Below, one piece after another: positions 55,146 through 63,368 of a stretch of DNA of 64,000 nt; the stretch's first letter is position 1; each line of letters begins with the position of its first letter. Position numbers and translations under genes: made by a program. Location of the stretch: contig NZ_CP045295.1 in NCBI RefSeq assembly GCF_009363095.1, forward strand, positions 2,418,001-2,482,000. The letters are read 5' to 3'. The notes under the pieces were generated by a model. That model worked only from the letters and a program-made list of their open reading frames with translations. It made no database searches and was not told where the DNA came from. This DNA comes from Paenibacillus cellulositrophicus. Its GTDB lineage: Bacteria; Bacillota; Bacilli; Paenibacillales; Paenibacillaceae.

Positions 55146-55175
55146 AAAAAAGAGCCCTTTGACGGGGCTCTTTTT
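55146..55175 (-). terminator. Terminator of the coiled-coil stalk-protein gene
   Basis: AGAGCCC and GGGCTCT with A/T flanks form a strong stem followed leftward by six T, directly after the stop codon at 55179. Confidence 0.85.
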
Positions 55176-55178
55176 GAA

Positions 55179-55688
55179 TCAATCATTATTGCCGAACTTC
55201 AAACTGTATTCCAGTTCTGTAAGCTTACCTATTTGGTTCTCGAGCTCTTGCTTCATTGTAGCTAATTCGATCATTTGAACATCGGCACTGATTCCCTGTG
55301 CTTTTCTCTCATCCACTTTTTTCTGGATGTCTTCAATTTTTTGCTTGATCGATTCAATATCTGCTTTTTTACTTGCGATTTTATTTTGCAGATCAATAAT
55401 TTGTATAGAATTATCGTCAACAACTTTTTCATTTGCCTTATCAGTGCTCAAAGCGATCCCTCCACTGCTTGCACTATCAACTTTTCCACCAAAGCCATTC
55501 GTCAGATCCCGTACCGGCGCGAAGCTTTTACCTTTAATGATAATTGCGTCGCCAACAACTTTACCGTTAATCGTTACAGGGGCTTCCCCCTCTACTTTTT
55601 TACCGATAAATGATATTCCGTCGCCGAAGGCTTGGGCAGAAACCATGAACAATGCTCCAGCAATAAAACCTATTACTACCTTTTTCAT
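55179..55688 (-). CDS. Secreted stalk-domain protein with coiled coil
   Basis: 169 residues. Signal peptide MKKVVIGFIAGALFMVSAQAFG. APVTINGKVVGDAIIIKGKSFAPVRDLTNGFGGKV is a shortened copper-amine-oxidase-N-type stalk repeat. Residues about 95-165 are a heptad coiled coil (IIDLQNKIASKKADIESIKQKIEDIQKKVDERK). It lacks an anchor, so it may be secreted or associate through the coil. Function unknown; this type is frequent in Paenibacillus. Confidence 0.75.
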   Translation of the reverse strand: MKKVVIGFIAGALFMVSAQAFGDGISFIGKKVEGEAPVTINGKVVGDAIIIKGKSFAPVRDLTNGFGGKVDSASSGGIALSTDKANEKVVDDNSIQIIDLQNKIASKKADIESIKQKIEDIQKKVDERKAQGISADVQMIELATMKQELENQIGKLTELEYSLKFGNND

Positions 55689-56130
55689 ACACTCACCTCT
55701 AAGCCATTTACTCTCAGTATAGCAACCAAATTAAGGAAGTGTAAATTTTACCCTGCCCGGAGAAGAGCTCTATTCTGCCTTGAGTTGATAAATTTATATG
55801 GGCTACGTTGCTACATAGCATGATATATCATGTCTTTTCTACCGCAGCTTCCTCCTCTCCGGACTAGATTGAAAAAACAAATCCGGTATCCACGCTTGTT
55901 CGCTGCACGCAATAAAAGACATGAGCTCGCCCCTCTGCCCAGATTTGTCGGTTATACCCCAGTTTTGTCGGTTATATCCCATTTCGGCACGCTCCCGCTT
56001 CCGATTCACGCTGCTGCCATGACGAACGCCGAACCACTTTATTCAGCCTCCTCCCCATTCGCCTCATATGATATGCGCATTAAATTTACAAATAATATAA
56101 CAGCAGTTATAAAAAACTTAATTTAGTATA
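55689..56130. other. AT-rich intergenic region
   Basis: I see no gene. Short open frames (for example 55830-56126) lack ribosome-binding sites and family resemblance. CCCAGATTTGTCGGTTATA and CCCAGTTTTGTCGGTTATA occur at about 55938-55977 as a short direct repeat. Confidence 0.45.
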
Positions 56131-56179
56131 TTGACACTATACTGTTATGTCATTATATTGAGAAATGTAAGCGGTTTAT
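56131..56179 (+). promoter_or_regulatory. SigA promoter with cre-like site for the mannanase cluster
   Basis: TTGACA (56131-56136), 17-base spacer, TATATT (56154-56159). TGTAAGCGGTTTAT at 56166-56179 matches the CcpA cre consensus except at the last two bases and covers the expected start, predicting repression by glucose. A leader of more than 200 bp follows. Confidence 0.75.
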
Positions 56180-56392
56180 TTATGTGACTTTGCCTAATTA
56201 AGCAGATGAAATTGAAGAAAGGAGCAAAAACAGGGGGCCGGAGTGCAGCCAGAACGGACCGATCCACGGATCGCCTGCATTCCGAATGCAGTTGGTTACA
56301 CCGTACTTTACTTTTACGCACGGGGCCGGGACATAACGGCGGGTACACGCACCGTTCCTGTCCGGATGCTGAATGAGGGAGGTATATGAAAA

Positions 56393-57292
56393 ATGACGGT
56401 AAGCAAAAAGAAGCTTCGCGGCTGGGCCAAAGGCTATCTGTTTATTCTGCCTTCCATTATTGGCTTCAGCGTGTTTGTCGCCTATCCGCTGTTGTCGTCC
56501 ATTTATTACGCCTTAACGGAATGGAGCGGCTACGATAAGCCCCGTTTTGTCGGCTTCGACAACTTTAAATACATGTTCACGGAGGACCCGGCCTTCTGGC
56601 CTTCGGTCCGGGCGACGCTGTATTTTGTCATCATGAGCGTTCCTTTATCGCTGATTCTGGGCCTTTTGCTGGCCATGCTGCTGAACAAAAGCCTGCCCGG
56701 CATCAAATGGTTCCGCACGATTTATTACCTGCCGACCGTCGTGCCGTCCATCGCGACACTCACGCTGTGGCTGTTTATCTATCAGCCCCAGTACGGGCTC
56801 GCCAACTCGCTGCTCAGGCTGCTCGGACTGCCCGAAGGCACCTGGCTGACGAGCGAAACGACCGCGCTTCCCTCCATCGTGCTGATCGGCCTGTGGCAGG
56901 TCGGATCCGGCGTCATTATTTTCTTGAGCGGTCTGCAGTCTGTTCCCCAGGAGCTGTACGAGGCGGCCGAAGTCGACGGAGCTGTCCGCTGGCGGATGGC
57001 CCTGCACATTACGATTCCCATGATTACTCCTATCCTGTTCCTTCAGCTCATACTCGGCATCATCGGCGCCTTCCAGGCCTTCAACCAGGTACAGGTTCTG
57101 ACCGGCGGCGGCCCGAACTTCTCCACATCCCTGCTCAACTTCAAAATTTACAACGACGCCTTTAACGGCCGCATGTTCGGCTATTCGATCGCGGAGGTCT
57201 GGGTGCTGTTCGTCATCATCATGATCTTCACCGCGCTGACTTACCGGTACTCGAACCGGTTCGTGTATTACGAAAGCGACAATTCGAAATAA
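56393..57292 (+). CDS. Sugar ABC transporter permease, MalF type
   Basis: 299 residues. GYLFILPSIIGFSVFVAYPLLSSIYYALTEWSGYDKP is the first membrane segment, and YEAAEVDGAVRWRMALHITIPMITPI the EAA loop. GGGAGG lies ten bases before ATG. First gene of the mannanase cluster. Confidence 0.92.
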   Translation: MTVSKKKLRGWAKGYLFILPSIIGFSVFVAYPLLSSIYYALTEWSGYDKPRFVGFDNFKYMFTEDPAFWPSVRATLYFVIMSVPLSLILGLLLAMLLNKSLPGIKWFRTIYYLPTVVPSIATLTLWLFIYQPQYGLANSLLRLLGLPEGTWLTSETTALPSIVLIGLWQVGSGVIIFLSGLQSVPQELYEAAEVDGAVRWRMALHITIPMITPILFLQLILGIIGAFQAFNQVQVLTGGGPNFSTSLLNFKIYNDAFNGRMFGYSIAEVWVLFVIIMIFTALTYRYSNRFVYYESDNSK

Positions 57293-57307
57293 GGAGGCTC
57301 CCTGCTG

Positions 57308-58183
57308 ATGGTGATGCAAACGGAAGTACGGACAACAACCCGCAAACCCAGACGGAAATTCAGCATCCTGGACACCATCCGGTTTATCATTCTGACCATC
57401 GGTGCCATCGCCATGCTGTTTCCGCTGCTGTGGATGGTGACCATTGCCCTGAAGGGCAACAATGACGTGTTTAAAATCCCGCCCGAGTGGTTTCCCCGGG
57501 AGCTTCACTGGTCTAACTTCGTAACCGGAACGCGGGAGATCAACTTCTGGCAGACGTTCGGCAACTCGATGTTCATCGCGGTGGTGTGCACGATCGGCCA
57601 GATCGCCAGCTCCGTGCTGGTCGGCTACGGGCTTGCCCGATTAAGCTTTCCCGGCCGGAAGCTGTGGTTCTCGCTGTTTGTGGGCAGCCTGATGCTGCCG
57701 GGCTTTGTCGGCATGATCCCGCTCTTTAACCTCTACACGAGTCTGGGCTGGTACGACTCCTGGCTGCCGATCATCGTGCCTGCTTTTTTCGGGAACGCGA
57801 CATTTTCATTCCTGTACGTCCAGTATTTGAAGACAATTTCCGTTTCCTTTGACGAGGCGGCCAAAATCGACGGCGCTTCCGACTTCTACATTCTGATGAA
57901 AGTGCTCGTACCCATGACAACGCCGGTCATCATGACGATGGTTATCTTCTCCTTCCAGGGAGCATGGAACCAGTACCTCGAGCCGCTGATTTATATTATC
58001 GACCCGAGCAAATGGACGCTGTCCCTGGCGATGGCTTCCTACAAAGGCACCTATGCGACCGCCTGGAACCTGTTCATGGCCGCGGATCTCATCTACATTC
58101 TGCCGATGCTGCTCATCTTTTTCTTCGGCCAGAAGTTCTTCATGCAGGGGCTTGGCTCCGTCAATTCCGCTTCATTAAAATAA
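57308..58183 (+). CDS. Sugar ABC transporter permease, MalG type
   Basis: 291 residues. [28 protein letters not shown] is the EAA loop; six membrane segments. AAGGAGG overlaps the end of the previous gene. Partner of the MalF-type permease and the lipoprotein that follows. Confidence 0.92.
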   Translation: MVMQTEVRTTTRKPRRKFSILDTIRFIILTIGAIAMLFPLLWMVTIALKGNNDVFKIPPEWFPRELHWSNFVTGTREINFWQTFGNSMFIAVVCTIGQIASSVLVGYGLARLSFPGRKLWFSLFVGSLMLPGFVGMIPLFNLYTSLGWYDSWLPIIVPAFFGNATFSFLYVQYLKTISVSFDEAAKIDGASDFYILMKVLVPMTTPVIMTMVIFSFQGAWNQYLEPLIYIIDPSKWTLSLAMASYKGTYATAWNLFMAADLIYILPMLLIFFFGQKFFMQGLGSVNSASLK

Positions 58184-58297
58184 TTCGGCCGCCCCGGGCG
58201 GATAGGAGGTGGTGCCTGCGGCGGTGGGATCAAGGAAATGATATATCAGGTACAGGTGTCAATTGTATTCGAAATGAGATATCAGGGAGGTCTTTCT

Positions 58298-59650
58298 ATG
58301 ACAAAGGGTGCAAAAAAGTGGTTTAGCGGCATGCTCACGTTACTCCTGTTCTCCAGCCTGCTCGCCGCGTGCGGCGGTGGCGGGTCATCCGATTCCGCCG
58401 GTTCGGCGGGCACGTCCGATTCGGGTGGCACGTCCGGTTCGGAATCGTCCGGCAAGAAGGTCGAAGTAACGATGATCACCTGGGAATCGAAAGAAATGAA
58501 CGATAAAATCATGGCGGCCATGAAGCAGTTTGAGCAGGAAAACCCCGACATTACGGTGAAACTCATCCCTACCCCACTCGACAATTACGGCGTCAAGGTC
58601 AACGGGATGCTGACCGCCAAGAAGGCTCCGGACATTTTTATGACAGGCAACGACATGCTGCTGGACAACGCGTCCAAGGGACTGCTGTACGACTGGACGT
58701 CCCAGGCGGAGCAGGACAAGGAATTCATGGACGGCTTCTACAAAGGCGTCGTGGACAGCTGGCATTATGACGGCAAGCTCGTCGGTCTGCCCGGCCTGCT
58801 GAATACGTATGGCATTTTCTATAATAAAAAAGCGTTCCAGGACGCCGGTCTGACCGAGCCGAAAATCGGCTGGACTTATAACGATCTGTTCACAGCTATG
58901 GAGAAGCTGTCCAGCAAGCAGGGCGGTGTGCAGCAGTTCGGCTATTACGCTCCGCTTGATCCGTTCTATCTGTCGCTCTATTCGGTCTCCTCGGGCGCCG
59001 CTCCGTTCGCCGACTCCATCCTCAATCCGACCAAAGTGGAGATCAGCGACAAGTTCGTGGAAGGCGTGGAGAAATACAAAACCGCTATTGCAAACGGTTA
59101 CATGAATCCGCCGACCTTTGATTTGACCAACGTCATGAGCTCCTTTAAACAGGGCAAGGTGCCAATGACGCTTCAAGGCCAGTGGGTTGCGGACGATTTG
59201 ATCCGTACGGCGCCGAAAGATCTGCAGTGGGGCTTCGTGCCGATGCCGGTCGTGAACACCCAATCCGAGATTTACGACGCGGTGGGCTGGTGCAGCCCGA
59301 CAACGGTCAAAAATCCGGAAGCCGTCTGGAAAGTGCTGAAATTCCTGGACTCCAAAATGTACGAAGAAGTGCTTCCGCAAACGCCGGTCGCTCCGGCAGC
59401 GTACCAGGCATCCTCTTCCGCTTACTTTGAAGCGCTGAAGACGGCGGGCCATGCCGATGTCGGGGAAGGTATCGACCACATTTTGAAATCGCCTGATACG
59501 CAGCCGGTCCGCTTCCTCTCGTCCTGGGCAGGCAAAGCGAATCCGTTCATCGAAGCTTCCTGGAAAAACGTCCTGATGGGCAAAGCGCCGATCAGCGAGC
59601 TGAACACGATGGCGGATAAGATCAACAAGGTCATTTCGGAAGCCAAGTAA
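58298..59650 (+). CDS. Sugar ABC transporter substrate-binding lipoprotein (CUT1)
   Basis: 450 residues from ATG 58298 (GGGAGG seven bases upstream; an earlier in-frame ATG would spoil the signal). MTKGAKKWFSGMLTLLLFSSLLAACGG has an LAAC lipobox, then a Gly/Ser spacer. VTMITWESKEMNDKIMAAMKQFEQENPDITVKLIPTP opens the binding-protein fold. The neighbouring GH76 enzyme suggests alpha-1,6-mannooligosaccharides as ligand. Confidence 0.9.
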   Translation: MTKGAKKWFSGMLTLLLFSSLLAACGGGGSSDSAGSAGTSDSGGTSGSESSGKKVEVTMITWESKEMNDKIMAAMKQFEQENPDITVKLIPTPLDNYGVKVNGMLTAKKAPDIFMTGNDMLLDNASKGLLYDWTSQAEQDKEFMDGFYKGVVDSWHYDGKLVGLPGLLNTYGIFYNKKAFQDAGLTEPKIGWTYNDLFTAMEKLSSKQGGVQQFGYYAPLDPFYLSLYSVSSGAAPFADSILNPTKVEISDKFVEGVEKYKTAIANGYMNPPTFDLTNVMSSFKQGKVPMTLQGQWVADDLIRTAPKDLQWGFVPMPVVNTQSEIYDAVGWCSPTTVKNPEAVWKVLKFLDSKMYEEVLPQTPVAPAAYQASSSAYFEALKTAGHADVGEGIDHILKSPDTQPVRFLSSWAGKANPFIEASWKNVLMGKAPISELNTMADKINKVISEAK

Positions 59651-59664
59651 CAAGTCGCGGGATT

Positions 59665-59753
59665 AACGGTCCCCTCTGCCCTTCAGGCGTGTATACTCCT
59701 GCAAAACTCCTGCCTTTTATTTATCCGGACGCCGGATGCAGGCGGGGACCGTT
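59665..59753. repeat. Long-range perfect inverted repeat before mannanase gene
   Basis: AACGGTCCCC (59665-59674) and GGGGACCGTT (59744-59753) are perfect complements 69 bases apart and fill the gap between the binding-protein and mannanase genes. They may fold the transcript or serve as paired half-sites. Confidence 0.6.
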
Positions 59754-59806
59754 CATATAATCCATCGTTACAGCGTTCCACAACCACCATAAAGGAGGAG
59801 ACTTTA

Positions 59807-62800
59807 ATGACTAAGAGCAAACGCCGCATGAACCGGCTGTTGAGTGTGCCGCTGGCGGCTGCCCTCACCCTCGGCTCCGTCACCGTCTGGGGACCGGGCA
59901 CAACCTATGCGTTCAGCGCCGAGGACGGAGACACGGCCATCGAAGCGTTTAACGCCAAGTTCTGGGATCCGGCGGCCAATATGTTCTGGAGCAGCACCGA
60001 TCACAAGGATCACCAGGGGTTCTGGGTGGAAGCCGAGCTGTGGGAATTGGTGATGGACTCGTATCTCCATACGTCAGATCCCGAGCTGAAGGCGCAGCTG
60101 CGCAAGCAGATCGACGACGTGTATACCGGCACGGTAGCCAAATACGGCAGCAACTGGACGAACAACCCCTTCAACGACGACATTATGTGGTGGGCGATGG
60201 GCAGTGCGCGGGCGTACCAAATTACCGGCGACCAGAAGTATTTGGACGCGGCAAAGTACCATTTTGACTGGGTATTCAATACGCAGTGGGACGAAGACTT
60301 CGCCGGCGGCGGTATCTGGTGGCTGAACAGCGAGCATAACACCAAAAATGCCTGCATCAACTTCCCGGCGGCTGAGGCGGCGGTCTATCTGTACAACGTC
60401 ACCAAGGATCAGCATTATCTGGACGCCGCGAAGCAAATTTTCAAATGGGGCAAAACGATGCTGACCGACGGCAACGGTAAAGTGTTCGACCGGATCGAAA
60501 AGGAAAAAGGGCCGATCCCGGACGCGACGCACTACAACCAGGGTACATACATCGGGGCGGCCGTAGGCTTGTACCGCATTACCGGGGACACCTCTTATCT
60601 GGACGAAGCGGTTAAGGCGGCGGTTTTTACCAAAGATCATTTGGTCGATAACGGCGGCGTGCTGAACTTCGAGGGACCAAACGGTGACCTGAAGGGCGGC
60701 AAAACGATCCTGCTCCGCAACCTGTCCTTCCTTCAGAAGGCGCTGGACGAGCGGACCGAAAGCAAATACAAGGACTTCGGCGCACAGTTTGACGCCTGGG
60801 TCTCCTTCAATGCCGAGCTCGCCTGGACGCACCGGAACGCCGACAATATCGTCGATGGCAACTGGGCGGGACAGCTGCTCTCCGGCACTTACGAGTCCTG
60901 GTCGTCCGCTGCAGCCGTGGAAGCGCTGAATGCGCTGAAGCCTCAGGATGCCGAGATTCATTATCCGGAAAAGGACCCGTACAGCAAACTCGAAGCCGAG
61001 CGTTACAACATCGGTCAAGGCTTCATCCTGGAGGGTGCGCTGGAAGGAACGCTGCAGCTGGGCGGCATCGAGGCGGGTGACTTTGCGGCCTATAAAAACG
61101 TGAACTTCGGCACATCCGGCGCCAAAGGATTGATCGCGAGAGCGGCCAGCGGAACCGGCGGCGGCAACATCGAAGTCCACCTGGATTCGCTTGACGGGCC
61201 GAAAGCCGGAACGCTGAACGTCGAAGGTACCGGCGGGTGGAACAACTACATCGATGCCGTCACCGTGCTCAAGGATGACCAGGGCAATCCGGTTACCATT
61301 ACCGGCACGCATGACGTCTATCTCGTTTTCACCAAAACGAAAGACCAATACCTGTTCAACCTGAACTGGTTTAAATTCACCACCGGCGACCCGACCCGCA
61401 CCGATGCTTATGCCAAGCTCAAGGGCGTTAATTATGACAGCAGCGAGGGCCTGAGCAAAGCGCAGGGCGGTTTCCTCGACGCGATCCACAACAACGCCTA
61501 TGCCTCTTATAAAGGCATCGATTTCGGCTCCGGCGCCGCCGGCATAACGGCACATGTCGCCAGCGGCAATCAGGGCGGATCGATCGAGGTGAAGCTGGAT
61601 TCCCTGAACGGCCCTACCGCAGGCGTCGTGGAGATTCCGGCCCTCGGCGGCTGGGATCAATGGGTGGACATCATGGCGAACCTTGATGATAAACTCGCGG
61701 TTGGCGTGCATGACGTGTACCTCATTTTCCACGGAAAAGACGGCAGCGACTTCCCCTGCAACCTGGACTGGTTCACCTTTACGACGATGAAGGGCACGGC
61801 GAGAGATGCTTACGCCAAGCTGGAAGCTGAAAACCGGACGAACGGCGTCGGTTTCGGCACGGAAAGCGGCGGCGGCCAGACCTATCTGGCCGGCATTTTC
61901 GGTCCGAACAACGGGTACGCCATGTACAACTACGTTGACTTTGGCGACACGAGCCCGACAAAGTTCCATGTCAATGCGGCCAGCGATACGAGCGGAGGCA
62001 CGGTCGAGGTGCGCATCGATAGCCTGAACGGTCCGGTCATCGCCAGCAACAAGGTCACCGGAACGGGCGGCTGGCAGAACTTCAAAGTGTTCTCGACCGA
62101 TGTGACGACACCGGTGACCGGTAAACATATCGTGTTCCTGCTCTTTAAAGGTTCGGACTATCTGTACAATCTCGACAAATTCACCTTTGGCGATCCGTCC
62201 GTCTTTACGAAACCGAACCCGCCGACGGAACCGGTGGAAGATCACGTGCCGCCGGGCGACGTGGAGAACGTGCTCGTCAGCCGCGGTGACGGCCAGCTGA
62301 CCCTGACCTGGGACGGCCCGTACGATTTGGACGCGGACAAAGTACGGGTCACTGTGACGAGCGGCGGCCAGCAAGTGGGTGACGTTCTCGAAGTGAAGCG
62401 CGGCATTCAAAAAGCCGTCATCCCGGGCATCGAGGACGGCAAGGACTACAGCATCCTGCTCCAGGCTGTGGACAAATCAGGCAACGTGTCCAAAGGCGTT
62501 ACGGTGGACAGCAAGGTTGAGCCCGCCTTCGCCCTGACGGTGAACGGTAATGCCGTGAAGGACGGCGATACGCTGGACGACAGCGCGGTACTGTCCTTCC
62601 AGGCCGGCGGTGGCCTTGCCGCAGGCGGATCGGCCGTGCTGACGCTGGCCGGCAAGGAATACAAGGTCGATGCGCAGCAGGCTGGCGTTGACGTGGCCCT
62701 GGCCGGCAAGCTGGGCGACCAGACGGTCACCGTCGACGTTTACGGCGGCTCGGGTGAGCCGTCCCGGACGACGCTGCAGCTGCATGTGACGACCGGCCCG

Positions 62801-63064
62801 GCCTCCATCCAGCAGCTGATCGACCGCTACAGCGCCGCCGGCGACCTGGGCGGCGGACTCGTGCCGCAGCTGACCAATGCACTGAAGCAGGCGCAGCACC
62901 AATGGGACGGCAGCAAACCGGACCAGGCCGTGAAGCACCTGCAGGACTTCCTGAAGCATCTGGACAACAAAGGCCAGAGCGGCAGCGTCACAGATGACGC
63001 CAAAGCCGTGCTGACCGCGGATGTGAACGCACTGATCGCCCAATGGCAGGGTGCGGGGAAGTGA
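59807..63064 (+). CDS. Secreted GH76 endo-alpha-1,6-mannanase with three CBM6
   Basis: 1085 residues. Signal peptide about 1-36. GH76 domain about 40-380; NPFNDDIMWWAMGSA carries the adjacent catalytic pair Asp124-Asp125. CBM6 modules at about 391-526, 531-659 and 666-795, each with YxxYxxVxFG-type and LDSLNGP signatures. Fibronectin III about 813-905, an Ig-like domain, and a C-terminal helical FIVAR-like part (SIQQLIDRYSAAGDLGG). There is no SLH or sortase signal, so it is released or held by its C-terminus. It cleaves alpha-1,6-mannan backbones such as yeast mannan after side-chain removal. AAGGAGG precedes the ATG. Confidence 0.92.
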   Translation: MTKSKRRMNRLLSVPLAAALTLGSVTVWGPGTTYAFSAEDGDTAIEAFNAKFWDPAANMFWSSTDHKDHQGFWVEAELWELVMDSYLHTSDPELKAQLRKQIDDVYTGTVAKYGSNWTNNPFNDDIMWWAMGSARAYQITGDQKYLDAAKYHFDWVFNTQWDEDFAGGGIWWLNSEHNTKNACINFPAAEAAVYLYNVTKDQHYLDAAKQIFKWGKTMLTDGNGKVFDRIEKEKGPIPDATHYNQGTYIGAAVGLYRITGDTSYLDEAVKAAVFTKDHLVDNGGVLNFEGPNGDLKGGKTILLRNLSFLQKALDERTESKYKDFGAQFDAWVSFNAELAWTHRNADNIVDGNWAGQLLSGTYESWSSAAAVEALNALKPQDAEIHYPEKDPYSKLEAERYNIGQGFILEGALEGTLQLGGIEAGDFAAYKNVNFGTSGAKGLIARAASGTGGGNIEVHLDSLDGPKAGTLNVEGTGGWNNYIDAVTVLKDDQGNPVTITGTHDVYLVFTKTKDQYLFNLNWFKFTTGDPTRTDAYAKLKGVNYDSSEGLSKAQGGFLDAIHNNAYASYKGIDFGSGAAGITAHVASGNQGGSIEVKLDSLNGPTAGVVEIPALGGWDQWVDIMANLDDKLAVGVHDVYLIFHGKDGSDFPCNLDWFTFTTMKGTARDAYAKLEAENRTNGVGFGTESGGGQTYLAGIFGPNNGYAMYNYVDFGDTSPTKFHVNAASDTSGGTVEVRIDSLNGPVIASNKVTGTGGWQNFKVFSTDVTTPVTGKHIVFLLFKGSDYLYNLDKFTFGDPSVFTKPNPPTEPVEDHVPPGDVENVLVSRGDGQLTLTWDGPYDLDADKVRVTVTSGGQQVGDVLEVKRGIQKAVIPGIEDGKDYSILLQAVDKSGNVSKGVTVDSKVEPAFALTVNGNAVKDGDTLDDSAVLSFQAGGGLAAGGSAVLTLAGKEYKVDAQQAGVDVALAGKLGDQTVTVDVYGGSGEPSRTTLQLHVTTGPASIQQLIDRYSAAGDLGGGLVPQLTNALKQAQHQWDGSKPDQAVKHLQDFLKHLDNKGQSGSVTDDAKAVLTADVNALIAQWQGAGK

Positions 63065-63107
63065 TTTGCGCGTAGGTTGTGGATAGTGGTAAACGAGGGG
63101 CTGTCTT

Positions 63108-63140
63108 TCACGGAATCATCCGTGAGGGGCTGCCCCTTTG
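63108..63140 (+). terminator. Hairpin after mannanase gene
   Basis: TCACGGA-ATCA-TCCGTGA is a perfect stem at 63108-63125, followed by a second GGGGC/GCCCC hairpin. The T-tract is weak, but the place fits transcript end. Confidence 0.55.
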
Positions 63141-63286
63141 TGGTTTTGGCGAGAGAACGAGGTTGAAATCGTTGCAATCATGCAGCTATTTTGTGCGGGA
63201 GCACTAGAGGTAACCACTTCGAAATTACGAATGTCCGTGCCAGTATTTTTGTGCAATATTTTTGTGATCCATCCCGCTTTATTTTT

Positions 63287-63342
63287 GTTGACAAATCAAC
63301 AATGTAGATGCTATATTCCTCATACAACGTTGATTCATCAAC
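63287..63342 (+). promoter_or_regulatory. Promoter flanked by two GTTGA-N4-TCAAC operators
   Basis: TTGACA (63288-63293), 18-base spacer, TATATT (63312-63317). GTTGACAAATCAAC (63287-63300) covers the -35 and GTTGATTCATCAAC (63329-63342) lies at about +5 to +18. Both are perfect dyads, 42 bases apart centre to centre (four helix turns), as for a TetR- or MarR-type repressor. Confidence 0.75.
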
Positions 63343-63368
63343 CATATGAAGGGAAGGAGCTTATTTTT

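Noticed and set aside
55830-56126. 98-codon open frame in the AT-rich gap
   Set aside because: No ribosome-binding site, amino-acid composition of random DNA.
60074-62410. 778-codon minus-strand open frame opposite the mannanase gene
   Set aside because: Long antisense frames are common in GC-rich genes; the plus strand encodes an obvious GH76-CBM6 protein with motifs throughout.
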